Source: Spirosoma linguale DSM 74
Lineage (GTDB): Bacteria > Bacteroidota > Bacteroidia > Cytophagales > Spirosomataceae
Assembly: GCA_000024525.1 (NCBI GenBank)
Contig: CP001769.1
Coordinates: 2,404,001-2,468,000 of the forward strand
Reading direction: 5' to 3'
DNA: 64,000 nt
In this document: positions 56,051 through 64,000 of the stretch, piece after piece
Position numbering within the stretch: position 1 is the stretch's first letter
Layout of the letters: each line of letters starts with the position of its first letter
Notes under the pieces: generated by a model
Told to the model about the DNA's origin: nothing
The model's database searches: none
Seen by the model: only the letters and a program-made list of their open reading frames with translations
Program-made: the position numbers and the translations under genes

Positions 56051-57265
56051 TTAAAGTTTTAACCGTACGCCTGCCTTGTTTAACAGGCCCGTTATCCAGA
56101 CACAGAGCAGTGCAAACAGAAGTGATTTTAACAAGCCAATTCCGCCGGTCAGTAACGCATTGGGTAGATGAAGATTTAACAACGTGGTAAATGCGTACGC
56201 AAAGTAGGGAATCAGGTAGCAGAGCAGGGTATCCGTGCCGGCGGGTTTTATGAAGTTGAGTTTGCGGGCATTCCCTCCCCTGTCTACCAGCCAATAGATT
56301 ATCAGAAACGCAAGCATGGTGAAGGCACTGCACAAAAACAGCCAGGCTGGCGTAGCGTCCAGCTTACTCAGGCCCCAAAACGTTCGGGTGTATATGGATA
56401 CCCCAATTAATGCGACAGCCGCCAACAGAAAAATGAGTGTCATCCGCTTATGATCAGCTTGCCGCCGGAAGTAATCAAAGAGTGTAGACACCACAACGCC
56501 CCCCATCGTGAGCCCCACCAACGTGCCTCCCCGAATAGCACTGGGAATGAACGAAAGGGATTCGGGCAGCAGGTTGGCCGCCGATACCATACTCAACATA
56601 CTGAAGCCAACCCAGGCCGCCAGTAATATACTAATTCGATTACGGGCAAATACCGTTACCAGAGCTGCGGCCAGATACGACCAGCCGATCAAACCCAAAA
56701 TACCCCACCAGTGCGTCGCGAACCGCTTTTCCTCTTCTCCCCGATATACAAATGCCAGAAGGATGAGCGTGGCAATAGCTACGCCTTTGGCGACGGCAAC
56801 TACCCATTTTGCCGCTGTTCTGGGATAAGCATTCCAGAGCAGAATAAACGAACCGCACGACAGCACATTCCATACGAGCCGGTTGATTCCCGTTGCCTTT
56901 TGGTCAATAGACTCGCCATTGACCAAAAAGACGCCCATCACCAGTAAGGCAATCGAACGCATGATAATGTGGCTAACGAGGGCGCTATTCGTATCGCCTT
57001 TCTGCCGTCGGGCATTCATGGCAAACGGCAGCGACATACCCACGATGAACAGAAACCCCGGAAAGACAACGTCTGCCAATCCAATCCCGTCAACGCCATG
57101 GGGCACGTGTTCCAGCCAGTCGGGAATGGCGGTCAGCGACCAGAGATCATTGACAAAAATCATCAGAATCATGGTCATGGCCCGGAGAATATCGATGGCA
57201 TCGACCCGCATGGATACGGAAGATGATCGGTATGCCTGGCGGTCGGCGGTTTCCAGCTGTGTCAT
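56051..57265 (-). CDS. DUF5009 / NagX-like membrane acyltransferase homologue
   Basis: 404 residues with about ten membrane helices. RVDAIDILRAMTMILMIFVND and the VVFPGFLFIVGMSLPFAM loop match the DUF5009 and NagX relatives of heparan-alpha-glucosaminide acetyltransferase. Such proteins may acetylate amino sugars at the membrane, or carry sugars; the activity is not proven for this group. An alternative start is Met19. It precedes the GH127-like gene, so the pair probably serves glycan use. Confidence 0.85.
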   Translation of the reverse strand: MTQLETADRQAYRSSSVSMRVDAIDILRAMTMILMIFVNDLWSLTAIPDWLEHVPHGVDGIGLADVVFPGFLFIVGMSLPFAMNARRQKGDTNSALVSHIIMRSIALLVMGVFLVNGESIDQKATGINRLVWNVLSCGSFILLWNAYPRTAAKWVVAVAKGVAIATLILLAFVYRGEEEKRFATHWWGILGLIGWSYLAAALVTVFARNRISILLAAWVGFSMLSMVSAANLLPESLSFIPSAIRGGTLVGLTMGGVVVSTLFDYFRRQADHKRMTLIFLLAAVALIGVSIYTRTFWGLSKLDATPAWLFLCSAFTMLAFLIIYWLVDRGGNARKLNFIKPAGTDTLLCYLIPYFAYAFTTLLNLHLPNALLTGGIGLLKSLLFALLCVWITGLLNKAGVRLKL

Positions 57266-57292
57266 AGGTGTTTGCGTACATGTCGGGGTGCG

Positions 57293-57347
57293 GCATAAAA
57301 AACGAGAAAGGCCCGATAATCTACCGGGCCTTTCTCGTTTTTTATGC
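57293..57347. terminator. Very long perfect hairpin downstream of the M61 gene
   Basis: A perfect 23-bp stem (57293-57315 with 57325-57347) and 9-base loop, with A and T runs, between the M61 peptidase stop and the next minus-strand gene. It is longer than usual for an intrinsic terminator. Confidence 0.8.
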
Positions 57348-57388
57348 GCTATCTACTACCAATGCGTCGGTCGACGCTCCTCGTGTTA

Positions 57389-59245
57389 TCATTTAATATA
57401 TAACCATTTCGCATACAACGCTTTTTGGGCAGCTGTCTGGTTGCTCAATGGCTCGATCCGGTAACTGGCCAGCGGATTCTGGGTGAGGGTAACGGGAATT
57501 TCGCGAAGTTGTCCCGCCCGGTTAACCAGCACAAGCAGTTTATCACCCACCCGACGGCCGCTGACAAACCGAAGCAGATCATCGCCAACCCGGAACCCAT
57601 CTACCGAAATAACTTCATCACCCACATTAAGGCCATCCTGGTAAGCCGCCGACCCGCGCCGAACGGATGAAATAGTCGCTTTCCCGTTTGCCACCGTCGT
57701 GGCAGCACCCAGAAAACCATCCTGCGTTCTGGCCGCAACGTTGATCAACTGCATACCCACCGGCTCTAAGTACGTATTGTAATTAATTGGTTCGGCACTG
57801 TTAACACCGATGTTAAAAAAGTCATCGAGTTTACGACCGGCCACCTGCTCGGCTGCTTTACGAAACTCATCGTCCGTAAACCCACGTTTCTGTTTTTTGT
57901 AATATTCCGAATACAGAAGCCGCATCAGATCGTCCATATTGCGCTCCCCGTTGCTTCCGCCCAGAATAGCCAGATTCAGCAATGTGCCCAGCACACTGCC
58001 TTTGCTGTAATACGAAATTGTGGTGTTGCTGGAGTTTTCATTGGGCCGGTACCCTTTGATCCAGGCATCCCAGCTGGACTCAGCCGCCGACTGCACCCGC
58101 GTACCGGGCTGGTTCTCAATATCCGTTATGCTGCTGGCCACCAGATTGAGGTAGGATTCAGGCGAGTGAAAACCCGCCCTTCGCAGGATATATTCCTGAT
58201 AGAACGACGTGCAGCCTTCCGACAGCCAGAGCATGTGCGTGTAATTCTCGTTCTCATAATCGAACGGACCCAGCGCAACGGGGCGAATTCGTTTTACATT
58301 CCAGAGGTGAAAGTACTCGTGGGCTACCAGCGACAGAAACCGCTTGTAGTTCGCTTCGGTCGAATAGGCGTTACGGGTCGTTTCGAGGGTTGTGGAGTTC
58401 AGGTGTTCGAGTCCTCCCCCACCCGGCGGGATATGATGAACAATAAAGGTGTAGTGTTTGCAGGGATGCTCGCCAACCACGGTTGCGGCTGCTTCGCAAA
58501 CCCGCTTATAATCGGCCGCCAGTTGCTTCTCATTATAATTTACATCGCCAAACATGGATACCGAATGCGGAACATTCGACGCCGTGAAGGTGAACGTGGT
58601 ATGATTACCGATCTCGATGGGGGAATCGACCAGAATATCGAAATCGGCAGCTTCGTAGGTATACGACTGGTCTGCAACGGGTTCGAGGCCTGTCGCCACG
58701 TTTTTCCAATCTTTGTACGGTTGTACAACCACGCGCAGGGGGATGTTTTTCAAGGCATCGTGGTACATAAACACACCGGCGGGGGTTACGTAACCGTGAT
58801 CGGCATCGACAAAACTCGTCCGAACGGTCAGCTCATTGGCGTATACCCGGTATTTGATGGTCAGGTTATCGTCGGTCGACTGGACACGCCAGGCATTTTT
58901 CCGGATTTTTTCGCTGGGAACCGTCTTGCCGCCAGCCGATGCCGTAAACGCTTCTACATTTTTGGCGTATTCACGAATCAGGTAAGAACCGGGGGTCCAA
59001 ACCGGCATTTTGATGTCTACATAGCCATTTTTCTTCGCATTGGTGGCAGCGGCCACATTCTTCAATTGCATTTCCACCTCGAAATAATGCGTCTGCGGCT
59101 CAGGCATCGAGAGCACATACGTTACGGTAGGCGTGGCTGCCGGTGGGTTTTCTTCGTCGGCAAGTGTTGGGGTAGCAGTTGATGAAAATGGAGTGAAAAA
59201 TGTCCAGACAGTAAGTAAATACAGAAGCCGGGCGTTTTTTTTCAT
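57389..59245 (-). CDS. M61-family (glycyl) aminopeptidase with PDZ domain
   Basis: 618 residues from ATG 59245, chosen for its signal peptide (MKKNARLLYLLTVWTFFTPF); a start at 59332 would add 29 residues. The N-terminal domain (about 40-190) is a beta-sandwich. The peptidase core has the zinc motif His309-Glu310-x-x-His313 (HEYFHLWNVKR) and LWLSEGCTSFYQEY downstream for the third ligand. A PDZ domain lies at about 515-595 (AAYQDGLNVGDEVISVDGFRV). It cleaves N-terminal glycine or alanine in known members, in the periplasm. Confidence 0.93.
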   Translation of the reverse strand: MKKNARLLYLLTVWTFFTPFSSTATPTLADEENPPAATPTVTYVLSMPEPQTHYFEVEMQLKNVAAATNAKKNGYVDIKMPVWTPGSYLIREYAKNVEAFTASAGGKTVPSEKIRKNAWRVQSTDDNLTIKYRVYANELTVRTSFVDADHGYVTPAGVFMYHDALKNIPLRVVVQPYKDWKNVATGLEPVADQSYTYEAADFDILVDSPIEIGNHTTFTFTASNVPHSVSMFGDVNYNEKQLAADYKRVCEAAATVVGEHPCKHYTFIVHHIPPGGGGLEHLNSTTLETTRNAYSTEANYKRFLSLVAHEYFHLWNVKRIRPVALGPFDYENENYTHMLWLSEGCTSFYQEYILRRAGFHSPESYLNLVASSITDIENQPGTRVQSAAESSWDAWIKGYRPNENSSNTTISYYSKGSVLGTLLNLAILGGSNGERNMDDLMRLLYSEYYKKQKRGFTDDEFRKAAEQVAGRKLDDFFNIGVNSAEPINYNTYLEPVGMQLINVAARTQDGFLGAATTVANGKATISSVRRGSAAYQDGLNVGDEVISVDGFRVGDDLLRFVSGRRVGDKLLVLVNRAGQLREIPVTLTQNPLASYRIEPLSNQTAAQKALYAKWLYIK

Positions 59246-59495
59246 ACGGAAACAGGAATACCTTCGTTTTTTGTCCAGATTTGACGTGATATTTGTCAAT
59301 TTGTCGGCGAAACTACGACTCAAATCAGACAAAAAGTAGTTTCAGGGCCAATGTTTCCTGTTTGATCGGGACCACCCGACGGTTCGTTCTTTTCGGCCGT
59401 ACGTTAAACTTGCCACATCGACCCGGAACCATTGAACCAATTTTTGCTCTATGCCCTATTCAACCACCCAAACGGGTCACTACCAATTTTCCAGC

Positions 59496-62400
59496 ATGGT
59501 CTTTAATCGGTTGCTGTTCACGCTGACCCTTGGGTTACTGGCTACCTTATCGGCTTCGGCCCAGCGCACCCAAAGTAATGTTGAACCCGATTACCACTAC
59601 CGGAATGGGCTCGAACTCTTCGAGAAAGCCAATTATGCCGCTGCCCGCTACGAATTTCGGCAATACATGGAACCCCGGCGGGGCGATGGTGCCAAATCAC
59701 TGCTGAATACCAGTGATCAGAATGCAGTGGAAGCCGAATACTACATCGCCCTGACGAGTCTTTATATCGACGAACCGGGGGCCGAGCTTTTAGTTGACCG
59801 CTTCGTCAAGAACAACAGCCAGCATCCCAAAGCCGGACAACTTTACGGCGATCTGGGGACTTACTACTATAACCGCCAGGATTACACCAAAGCCATCGAC
59901 TTCCTGGAAAAAGCCGTCCGGCAGGGAGGCAGTTCAACGCAGCAATCGGGTTATAAATACCAGTTGGCGCTCTCCTATTACAACACGCAGAATCTGCAAA
60001 AAGCCCTGCCTCTGCTGAACGAAATTAAAGTCGATCCCAACTCAACCGATGCACCGGCCGCATCGTACTATGCCGGGACCATTAACTTCAGAAACAAGAA
60101 CTTCAACGAAGCCGTCGCCGATTTTCGTCGGATCGAAAACAACCCAACCTACCAAAATCAGGTACCGAACTGGATTGCCCAGTCGCTTTACCGGCAGCGT
60201 CGGTACGACGATTTGCTGGCCTATACCGAGCCGCTGCTTAAGCGAAACAATGGAGCAGGTATGAACGAAGTTGCCCTGTTTACGGCGGAAGTGTTTTACC
60301 AGCAAAACCAGTTTGCGAGGGCCATACCTTATTATAAATCGTACGTGAACACCGCTGGCGCCAAAGCACCCGGAGCGGTTAAGTTCCGGTATGGGCAATC
60401 GCTCTTTCGCACCGGTGCCTACAACGACGCCATCGCTCAACTCAAAACACTGGCGGGCGGAAAAGACACGACCGCTCAATACGCTGCGTATACGCTAGGT
60501 GTCAGCTACTTACAAACGCAAAACCCGACGTATGCTCTGAACGCTTTTGATCAGGCAGGACGGCTATCGTTTAACCGGGAGATTCAGGAAGAAGCGCGTT
60601 TTAACCACGCTAAACTTCAGCTTGACCAGAACAACGGGGCGGATGCGGTAAAAGAGTTGACGGCTTTTTTGAAGCAGTACCCCGATAGTAAGTTCGAAAA
60701 TGAGGCCAACGAACTGGTCGGTGAAGCCTATTTTGCGTCCAACAATTACCCGGCGGCTATCGCTTATATTGAAGGGCTGAAACGCCGGACACCGAAAATT
60801 AACGCGACTTACCAGCGGCTCACCTACAATCAGGGGATTAACGATTTCAACGCCGAACGGTACCAGCAGGCAGTTGCCAACTTCGATAAATCGCTGAAAT
60901 ATCCGGTCGAAAATAGTTTACAACAGGCAGCCCAGTTCTGGAAAGCGGAATCCTATTCGGCGGGCAAGCAATATGATACGGCCATCCCCCTCTACGCCAG
61001 CATTTCCAAAGCGGGCGGGGCAGACTCGTATGCGACCAAAAGCCTGTATGGCCTCGGATACGCCTATTTCAACAAAAAAGACTACACCCGCGCCCTGCCT
61101 TACTTTCGGGATTTTGTAAGTCGGGGTGGCGATGCTGACGACAGAGTCCAGGTTCAGGATGCGACGATCCGGCTGGCCGATACGTACTTCGCAACGAAAC
61201 AGTACGAAAATGCCCTTCGTTCGTACGATCAGGCCATCGCGCAGAATGCACCGGACAAAGATTATGCGTCCTACCAGAAGGCGTTAATTCTGAGTTATGT
61301 TGGTCGGGACGCGGAAGCCAAAGCCCAGTTTGACCAGGTGCAACGGCAATACCCGAACTCCCGCTTCGTGGATGAATCGCTGTTTCAGAAAGCGAATGTC
61401 GACTTCGAGAAAGGTTCATATCAGGTAGCCATTCAGGGATTTACCAAGTTGATTCAGGACAAGCCAAACAGTGCACTTATTCCGGCCGCTTTGCTGAAAC
61501 GCGCGATTGCCTACGGAAACCTGCAACAGTACGATCCGGCGGTGGCCGATTACAAACGCATTCTGGACAACTACGGTGAATCTGACCAGGCGCAGAGTGC
61601 CCTGCTCGGCATTCAGAATACACTTAACGATGCTGGTCGGCCGGAGGAGTTCTCGCAGGTGCTGGGCCAGTACAAGAAAGGGAATCCGGGCAGTACGGAT
61701 GTTGAGCGGGTTCAATTCGAAAACGCCCGGAATATTTACGCTAGTGGTAAATACGAGCAGGCCATCCAGTCGTTCCTGAACTTCATGCAGGAGTACCCGG
61801 CCAGTCCGAATACCAATCAGGCCCGGTATTACGTAGCGGAATCCTACCGTCAAACCAACGATGTGGCTAATGCCCTCCGGTATTACAACCTGGTGATTGC
61901 CGATAACAAGTCGGATTACCTAGTCCGGGCCGCTACACGGGCCGCGGAACTGGAAGTAAAACAGAAGAATTATGGCCGCGCGGTTCGTAACTACCAACTC
62001 ATCCAGAGCCGGGCTGGTAGCAAGGCAGAGCAGGTTACGGCTCAGTTGGGGCTGATGGATACATATTTCGTATACCCGAAACTGGATTCGGCAGCGATTG
62101 TCGCCCGCGAGATTGCGGCTGGTGGCAATGTGGTACCGGGCGCGCAAAACCGGGCTCAGTTAATGCTCGGAAAAGTAGCCTTGAGCCGGAATGATTACAA
62201 AACCGCCCAGGCTGACTTTGACAAAACGATTGCCCTGGCCAAAGATATTTACGGAGCCGAAGCCCAGTATTACCTCGGCGAAATCCTGTACCGCCAGAAA
62301 AAGTACAAAGAGTCGGTGTCTACGCTGTTGAAATTTAACGAACAGTTCAGTGATTTTGAGTACTGGAAAGGCAAGGCGTTTATTCTGGTTTCTGACAACA

Positions 62401-62525
62401 ACGTCGCCCTGGACGAGCCGGCCCAGGCCAAAGCCGTTTTGAACTCCATTATTGAAAATTCATCCGACGAAACCATCGTTACCGAAGCTAAACAAAAGCT
62501 GGCAACGCTGGAGTCTAAAAATTAA
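59496..62525 (+). CDS. Very large secreted TPR protein
   Basis: 1009 residues from ATG 59496, which starts the signal peptide (MVFNRLLFTLTLGLLATLSASAQ); an in-frame ATG at 59451 would add 15 polar residues. The whole mature protein is TPR or Sel1-like helical repeats, about 20 units, such as ALPYFRDFVSRGGDADD, AIQGFTKLIQDKPNSA and AIQSFLNFMQEYPASP. Large TPR proteins next to outer-membrane barrels are common in Bacteroidota and may work in barrel assembly or as periplasmic scaffolds. A beta-barrel gene follows after 109 bases. Confidence 0.88.
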   Translation: MVFNRLLFTLTLGLLATLSASAQRTQSNVEPDYHYRNGLELFEKANYAAARYEFRQYMEPRRGDGAKSLLNTSDQNAVEAEYYIALTSLYIDEPGAELLVDRFVKNNSQHPKAGQLYGDLGTYYYNRQDYTKAIDFLEKAVRQGGSSTQQSGYKYQLALSYYNTQNLQKALPLLNEIKVDPNSTDAPAASYYAGTINFRNKNFNEAVADFRRIENNPTYQNQVPNWIAQSLYRQRRYDDLLAYTEPLLKRNNGAGMNEVALFTAEVFYQQNQFARAIPYYKSYVNTAGAKAPGAVKFRYGQSLFRTGAYNDAIAQLKTLAGGKDTTAQYAAYTLGVSYLQTQNPTYALNAFDQAGRLSFNREIQEEARFNHAKLQLDQNNGADAVKELTAFLKQYPDSKFENEANELVGEAYFASNNYPAAIAYIEGLKRRTPKINATYQRLTYNQGINDFNAERYQQAVANFDKSLKYPVENSLQQAAQFWKAESYSAGKQYDTAIPLYASISKAGGADSYATKSLYGLGYAYFNKKDYTRALPYFRDFVSRGGDADDRVQVQDATIRLADTYFATKQYENALRSYDQAIAQNAPDKDYASYQKALILSYVGRDAEAKAQFDQVQRQYPNSRFVDESLFQKANVDFEKGSYQVAIQGFTKLIQDKPNSALIPAALLKRAIAYGNLQQYDPAVADYKRILDNYGESDQAQSALLGIQNTLNDAGRPEEFSQVLGQYKKGNPGSTDVERVQFENARNIYASGKYEQAIQSFLNFMQEYPASPNTNQARYYVAESYRQTNDVANALRYYNLVIADNKSDYLVRAATRAAELEVKQKNYGRAVRNYQLIQSRAGSKAEQVTAQLGLMDTYFVYPKLDSAAIVAREIAAGGNVVPGAQNRAQLMLGKVALSRNDYKTAQADFDKTIALAKDIYGAEAQYYLGEILYRQKKYKESVSTLLKFNEQFSDFEYWKGKAFILVSDNNVALDEPAQAKAVLNSIIENSSDETIVTEAKQKLATLESKN

Positions 62526-62634
62526 TGAAGAGTGAAGAATGAAATTTGACTGACAACCAGGTAGTCAGCTTCTCAATGAACTACTTGTTTTTCACTAGTC
62601 ATACTTCACTCTTCACTACTTTTCACTCTTCACT
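62525..62634. repeat. Inverted repeat of 7-bp GTGAAGA units
   Basis: Left arm 62525-62542 pairs with 62599-62616 at 16 of 18 positions, and a second right copy lies at 62622-62634. Both arms are made of 7-base units of the ATGAAGA/GTGAAGA type. A nested inverted repeat around GACTGAC...GTAGTC lies inside. The element spans almost the whole gap between the TPR and barrel genes. Confidence 0.65.
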
Positions 62635-64000
62635 ATGATCGTACGCCCCCTACTCACCCTGACCCTGCTTTCCTTATCGGCAACGGTTTTTGCCCAGCAG
62701 CCCAAACGTCCTGTTAAGGAAGGCGAGGTGGACAATCAGGAAATTACCGTTGAAAAGAGCCGAAAGATTGAGTTGCCCCCGGCCAATCGGATTTTCAACA
62801 AGATTCCATCCAGCAAGCCCTCCGCCGAACAACGGAAGCTCACCTACGAGTTTGAAGATCGTAAACTCACCGTTGGCGACCCACGGATTACGCCGGGTAT
62901 ACTGGCGCCCACCCTCGGGCAGGCGGATGATACACCAGCCTATACCAATTACGTCAAGCTGGGGGCGGGGAATTACAGTTCGTTTCTGGGAGAAGGATTT
63001 TTCGGAATTAACAACCAGTCAAATCTGGCGCTCGAAGGATCGGCCCGACATTTATCGTCGGCGCTGGGACCGGTAGACGGCAAGAACTCGGCCCAAAGCG
63101 ACACCCGCATTCGCGTGACCGGCAAATACCTGGCCGAAGCGTTCAAACTACAGGCCGACCTCGGTTACGACCGCAACGCCTATAATTTCTACGGGTACAG
63201 CCGCGAGTACGCTGCCCAACCCTCTTTTAATGCCGACCTGATTAAACAACGGCTCAACACGGTCAACTTCAAACTCGGCATTGAGAATACGAACTCCGAT
63301 AATGCCATTGATTATTCCCTGCGTACAGGAATCACCTCGTTAAAGGATCGCTTCAACGCATCCGAAACGGATTGGGGAACAAATCTGAATGCGTCAGTAG
63401 GCATTTCTGATAACTTCTTTGCCCTACTTGCCGCTGATGCATTCGTAACGCAACGGTCTGACGGCTCTATGGTCGATAACCGGAACCTGTTTCGGGTGAA
63501 GCCGACCTTTAAGTATACATCGCCGATGTTCACCGTTACCGCCGGTATCAATGCCGTCAATCAAACCGACCAGCGGCAGGGCATCAACGACACACGCGCC
63601 TTTCCGGTAATTGACCTGGACGTCGTCCCATTTGGCAACGTTCACATTTTTGCGGGTGTGGACGGCGATATTAATCGAAACACGCTTCGGTCGTTGTTAG
63701 GTGAGAATAAGTGGCTTGCACCACAAGTATTGCTGGTTAACACTGTTAAGTCCTGGGATATTTACGCCGGTTCGAAGGGAAATCTCGGGGGCGGCTTCTC
63801 GTATGAAGGCAAAGCGTCGTATGCCCGGTACCGGAACTTCTCGACCTTTAACAACACCTTTCCGGACACGACCAAATTTTTTGTCCTGTATGATGGGGGT
63901 GTTTCTAACGTGCTGACTTTCTCGGGACAGCTGGGATATGCCCAAAAAGACAAGTTCCGCTCGACGCTCAAAGCCGATTACTTTAACTACAGTCTCGATA
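62635..64000 (+). CDS. Outer-membrane beta-barrel protein, 3' end outside window
   Basis: 455 codons are visible, open to the window edge. A signal peptide (MIVRPLLTLTLLSLSATVFAQ) is followed by a Lys/Glu/Pro-rich N-terminal region (about 22-100) and then alternating beta-strands (YVKLGAGNYSSFLGEGFFG, FKLQADLGYDRNAYNFYGY) typical of an outer-membrane barrel. The TPR protein just upstream is a likely partner. The substrate is unknown. The frame was traced by eye from ATG 62635. Confidence 0.8.
   Translation, partial: MIVRPLLTLTLLSLSATVFAQQPKRPVKEGEVDNQEITVEKSRKIELPPANRIFNKIPSSKPSAEQRKLTYEFEDRKLTVGDPRITPGILAPTLGQADDTPAYTNYVKLGAGNYSSFLGEGFFGINNQSNLALEGSARHLSSALGPVDGKNSAQSDTRIRVTGKYLAEAFKLQADLGYDRNAYNFYGYSREYAAQPSFNADLIKQRLNTVNFKLGIENTNSDNAIDYSLRTGITSLKDRFNASETDWGTNLNASVGISDNFFALLAADAFVTQRSDGSMVDNRNLFRVKPTFKYTSPMFTVTAGINAVNQTDQRQGINDTRAFPVIDLDVVPFGNVHIFAGVDGDINRNTLRSLLGENKWLAPQVLLVNTVKSWDIYAGSKGNLGGGFSYEGKASYARYRNFSTFNNTFPDTTKFFVLYDGGVSNVLTFSGQLGYAQKDKFRSTLKADYFNYSLD

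Noticed and set aside
58166..59182. Plus-strand open frame of 338 codons opposite the M61 peptidase gene
   Set aside because: Shadow frame; the peptidase on the other strand has clear catalytic motifs.

Overview
The window reads as chromosomal DNA of a Bacteroidota bacterium, most like Cytophagales of the Spirosoma type. The grounds are the recurring -7 promoter motif TAnnTTTG, the general lack of Shine-Dalgarno sequences, Bacteroidota-type families (Porin_10-like porin, CHRD lipoproteins, a GMC oxidoreductase with a gluconate dehydrogenase subunit 3, GH127-like hydrolase, very long TPR proteins) and a GC content near 50 % in genes with AT-rich intergenic DNA. The genus is inference. There is no insertion sequence, prophage, CRISPR array, rRNA or tRNA that I can support.

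Layout. 1-7.7 kb: the 3' part of a TPR lipoprotein gene; a minus-strand run of a histidine kinase with an ethylene-receptor-type membrane domain, a CheY-like regulator and menD; then a TonB-like protein, folC and trmB. 7.7-12.2 kb: gap, dapD and a small HTH protein in unusually AT-rich DNA with clusters of short motifs. At 11.9-12.1 kb helically phased repeats and DnaA-box-like 9-mers form a candidate replication origin. 12.2-21.6 kb: a secreted TPR protein, gyrA, an Xre-RES toxin-antitoxin pair, a DUF4142 lipoprotein, an orphan HprK-like kinase, hisS and a 51-residue basic protein with a strong housekeeping-type promoter. 21.6-29.7 kb: a glycosyltransferase, hemL, a TPR plus periplasmic-binding protein, yidC and pyrG, with a large repeat-built hairpin in the yidC leader. 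30-36 kb: a two-gene GMC dehydrogenase operon, a porin and lpxK. 36-41 kb: menC, an Xre/IrrE-type regulator, an MFS transporter, a GNAT enzyme and a tectonin-like repeat protein. 41-46.3 kb: aconitase, two CHRD lipoproteins (one carrying a 24-bp tandem repeat) and an Hsp20 pair. 46.8-53.9 kb: topA, a GH20 hexosaminidase, a sirtuin, a broken receiver-domain gene and an unknown secreted protein. 53.9-64 kb: a GH127-like enzyme with a DUF5009 membrane protein, an M61 peptidase, a 1009-residue TPR protein and the start of an outer-membrane beta-barrel gene that runs off the window.

Most genes are housekeeping: menaquinone (menD, menC), folate, heme, lysine/peptidoglycan precursor, lipid A, CTP, tRNA and DNA topology functions. 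The cell-envelope content (porin, YidC, LpxK, TonB-like, beta-barrel with TPR partner) fits a Gram-negative glycan user. Signals most worth a second look are the ethylene-receptor-like kinase operon, the origin-like array, the repeat-built yidC leader hairpin, the 51-residue protein and the orphan HprK-like kinase.
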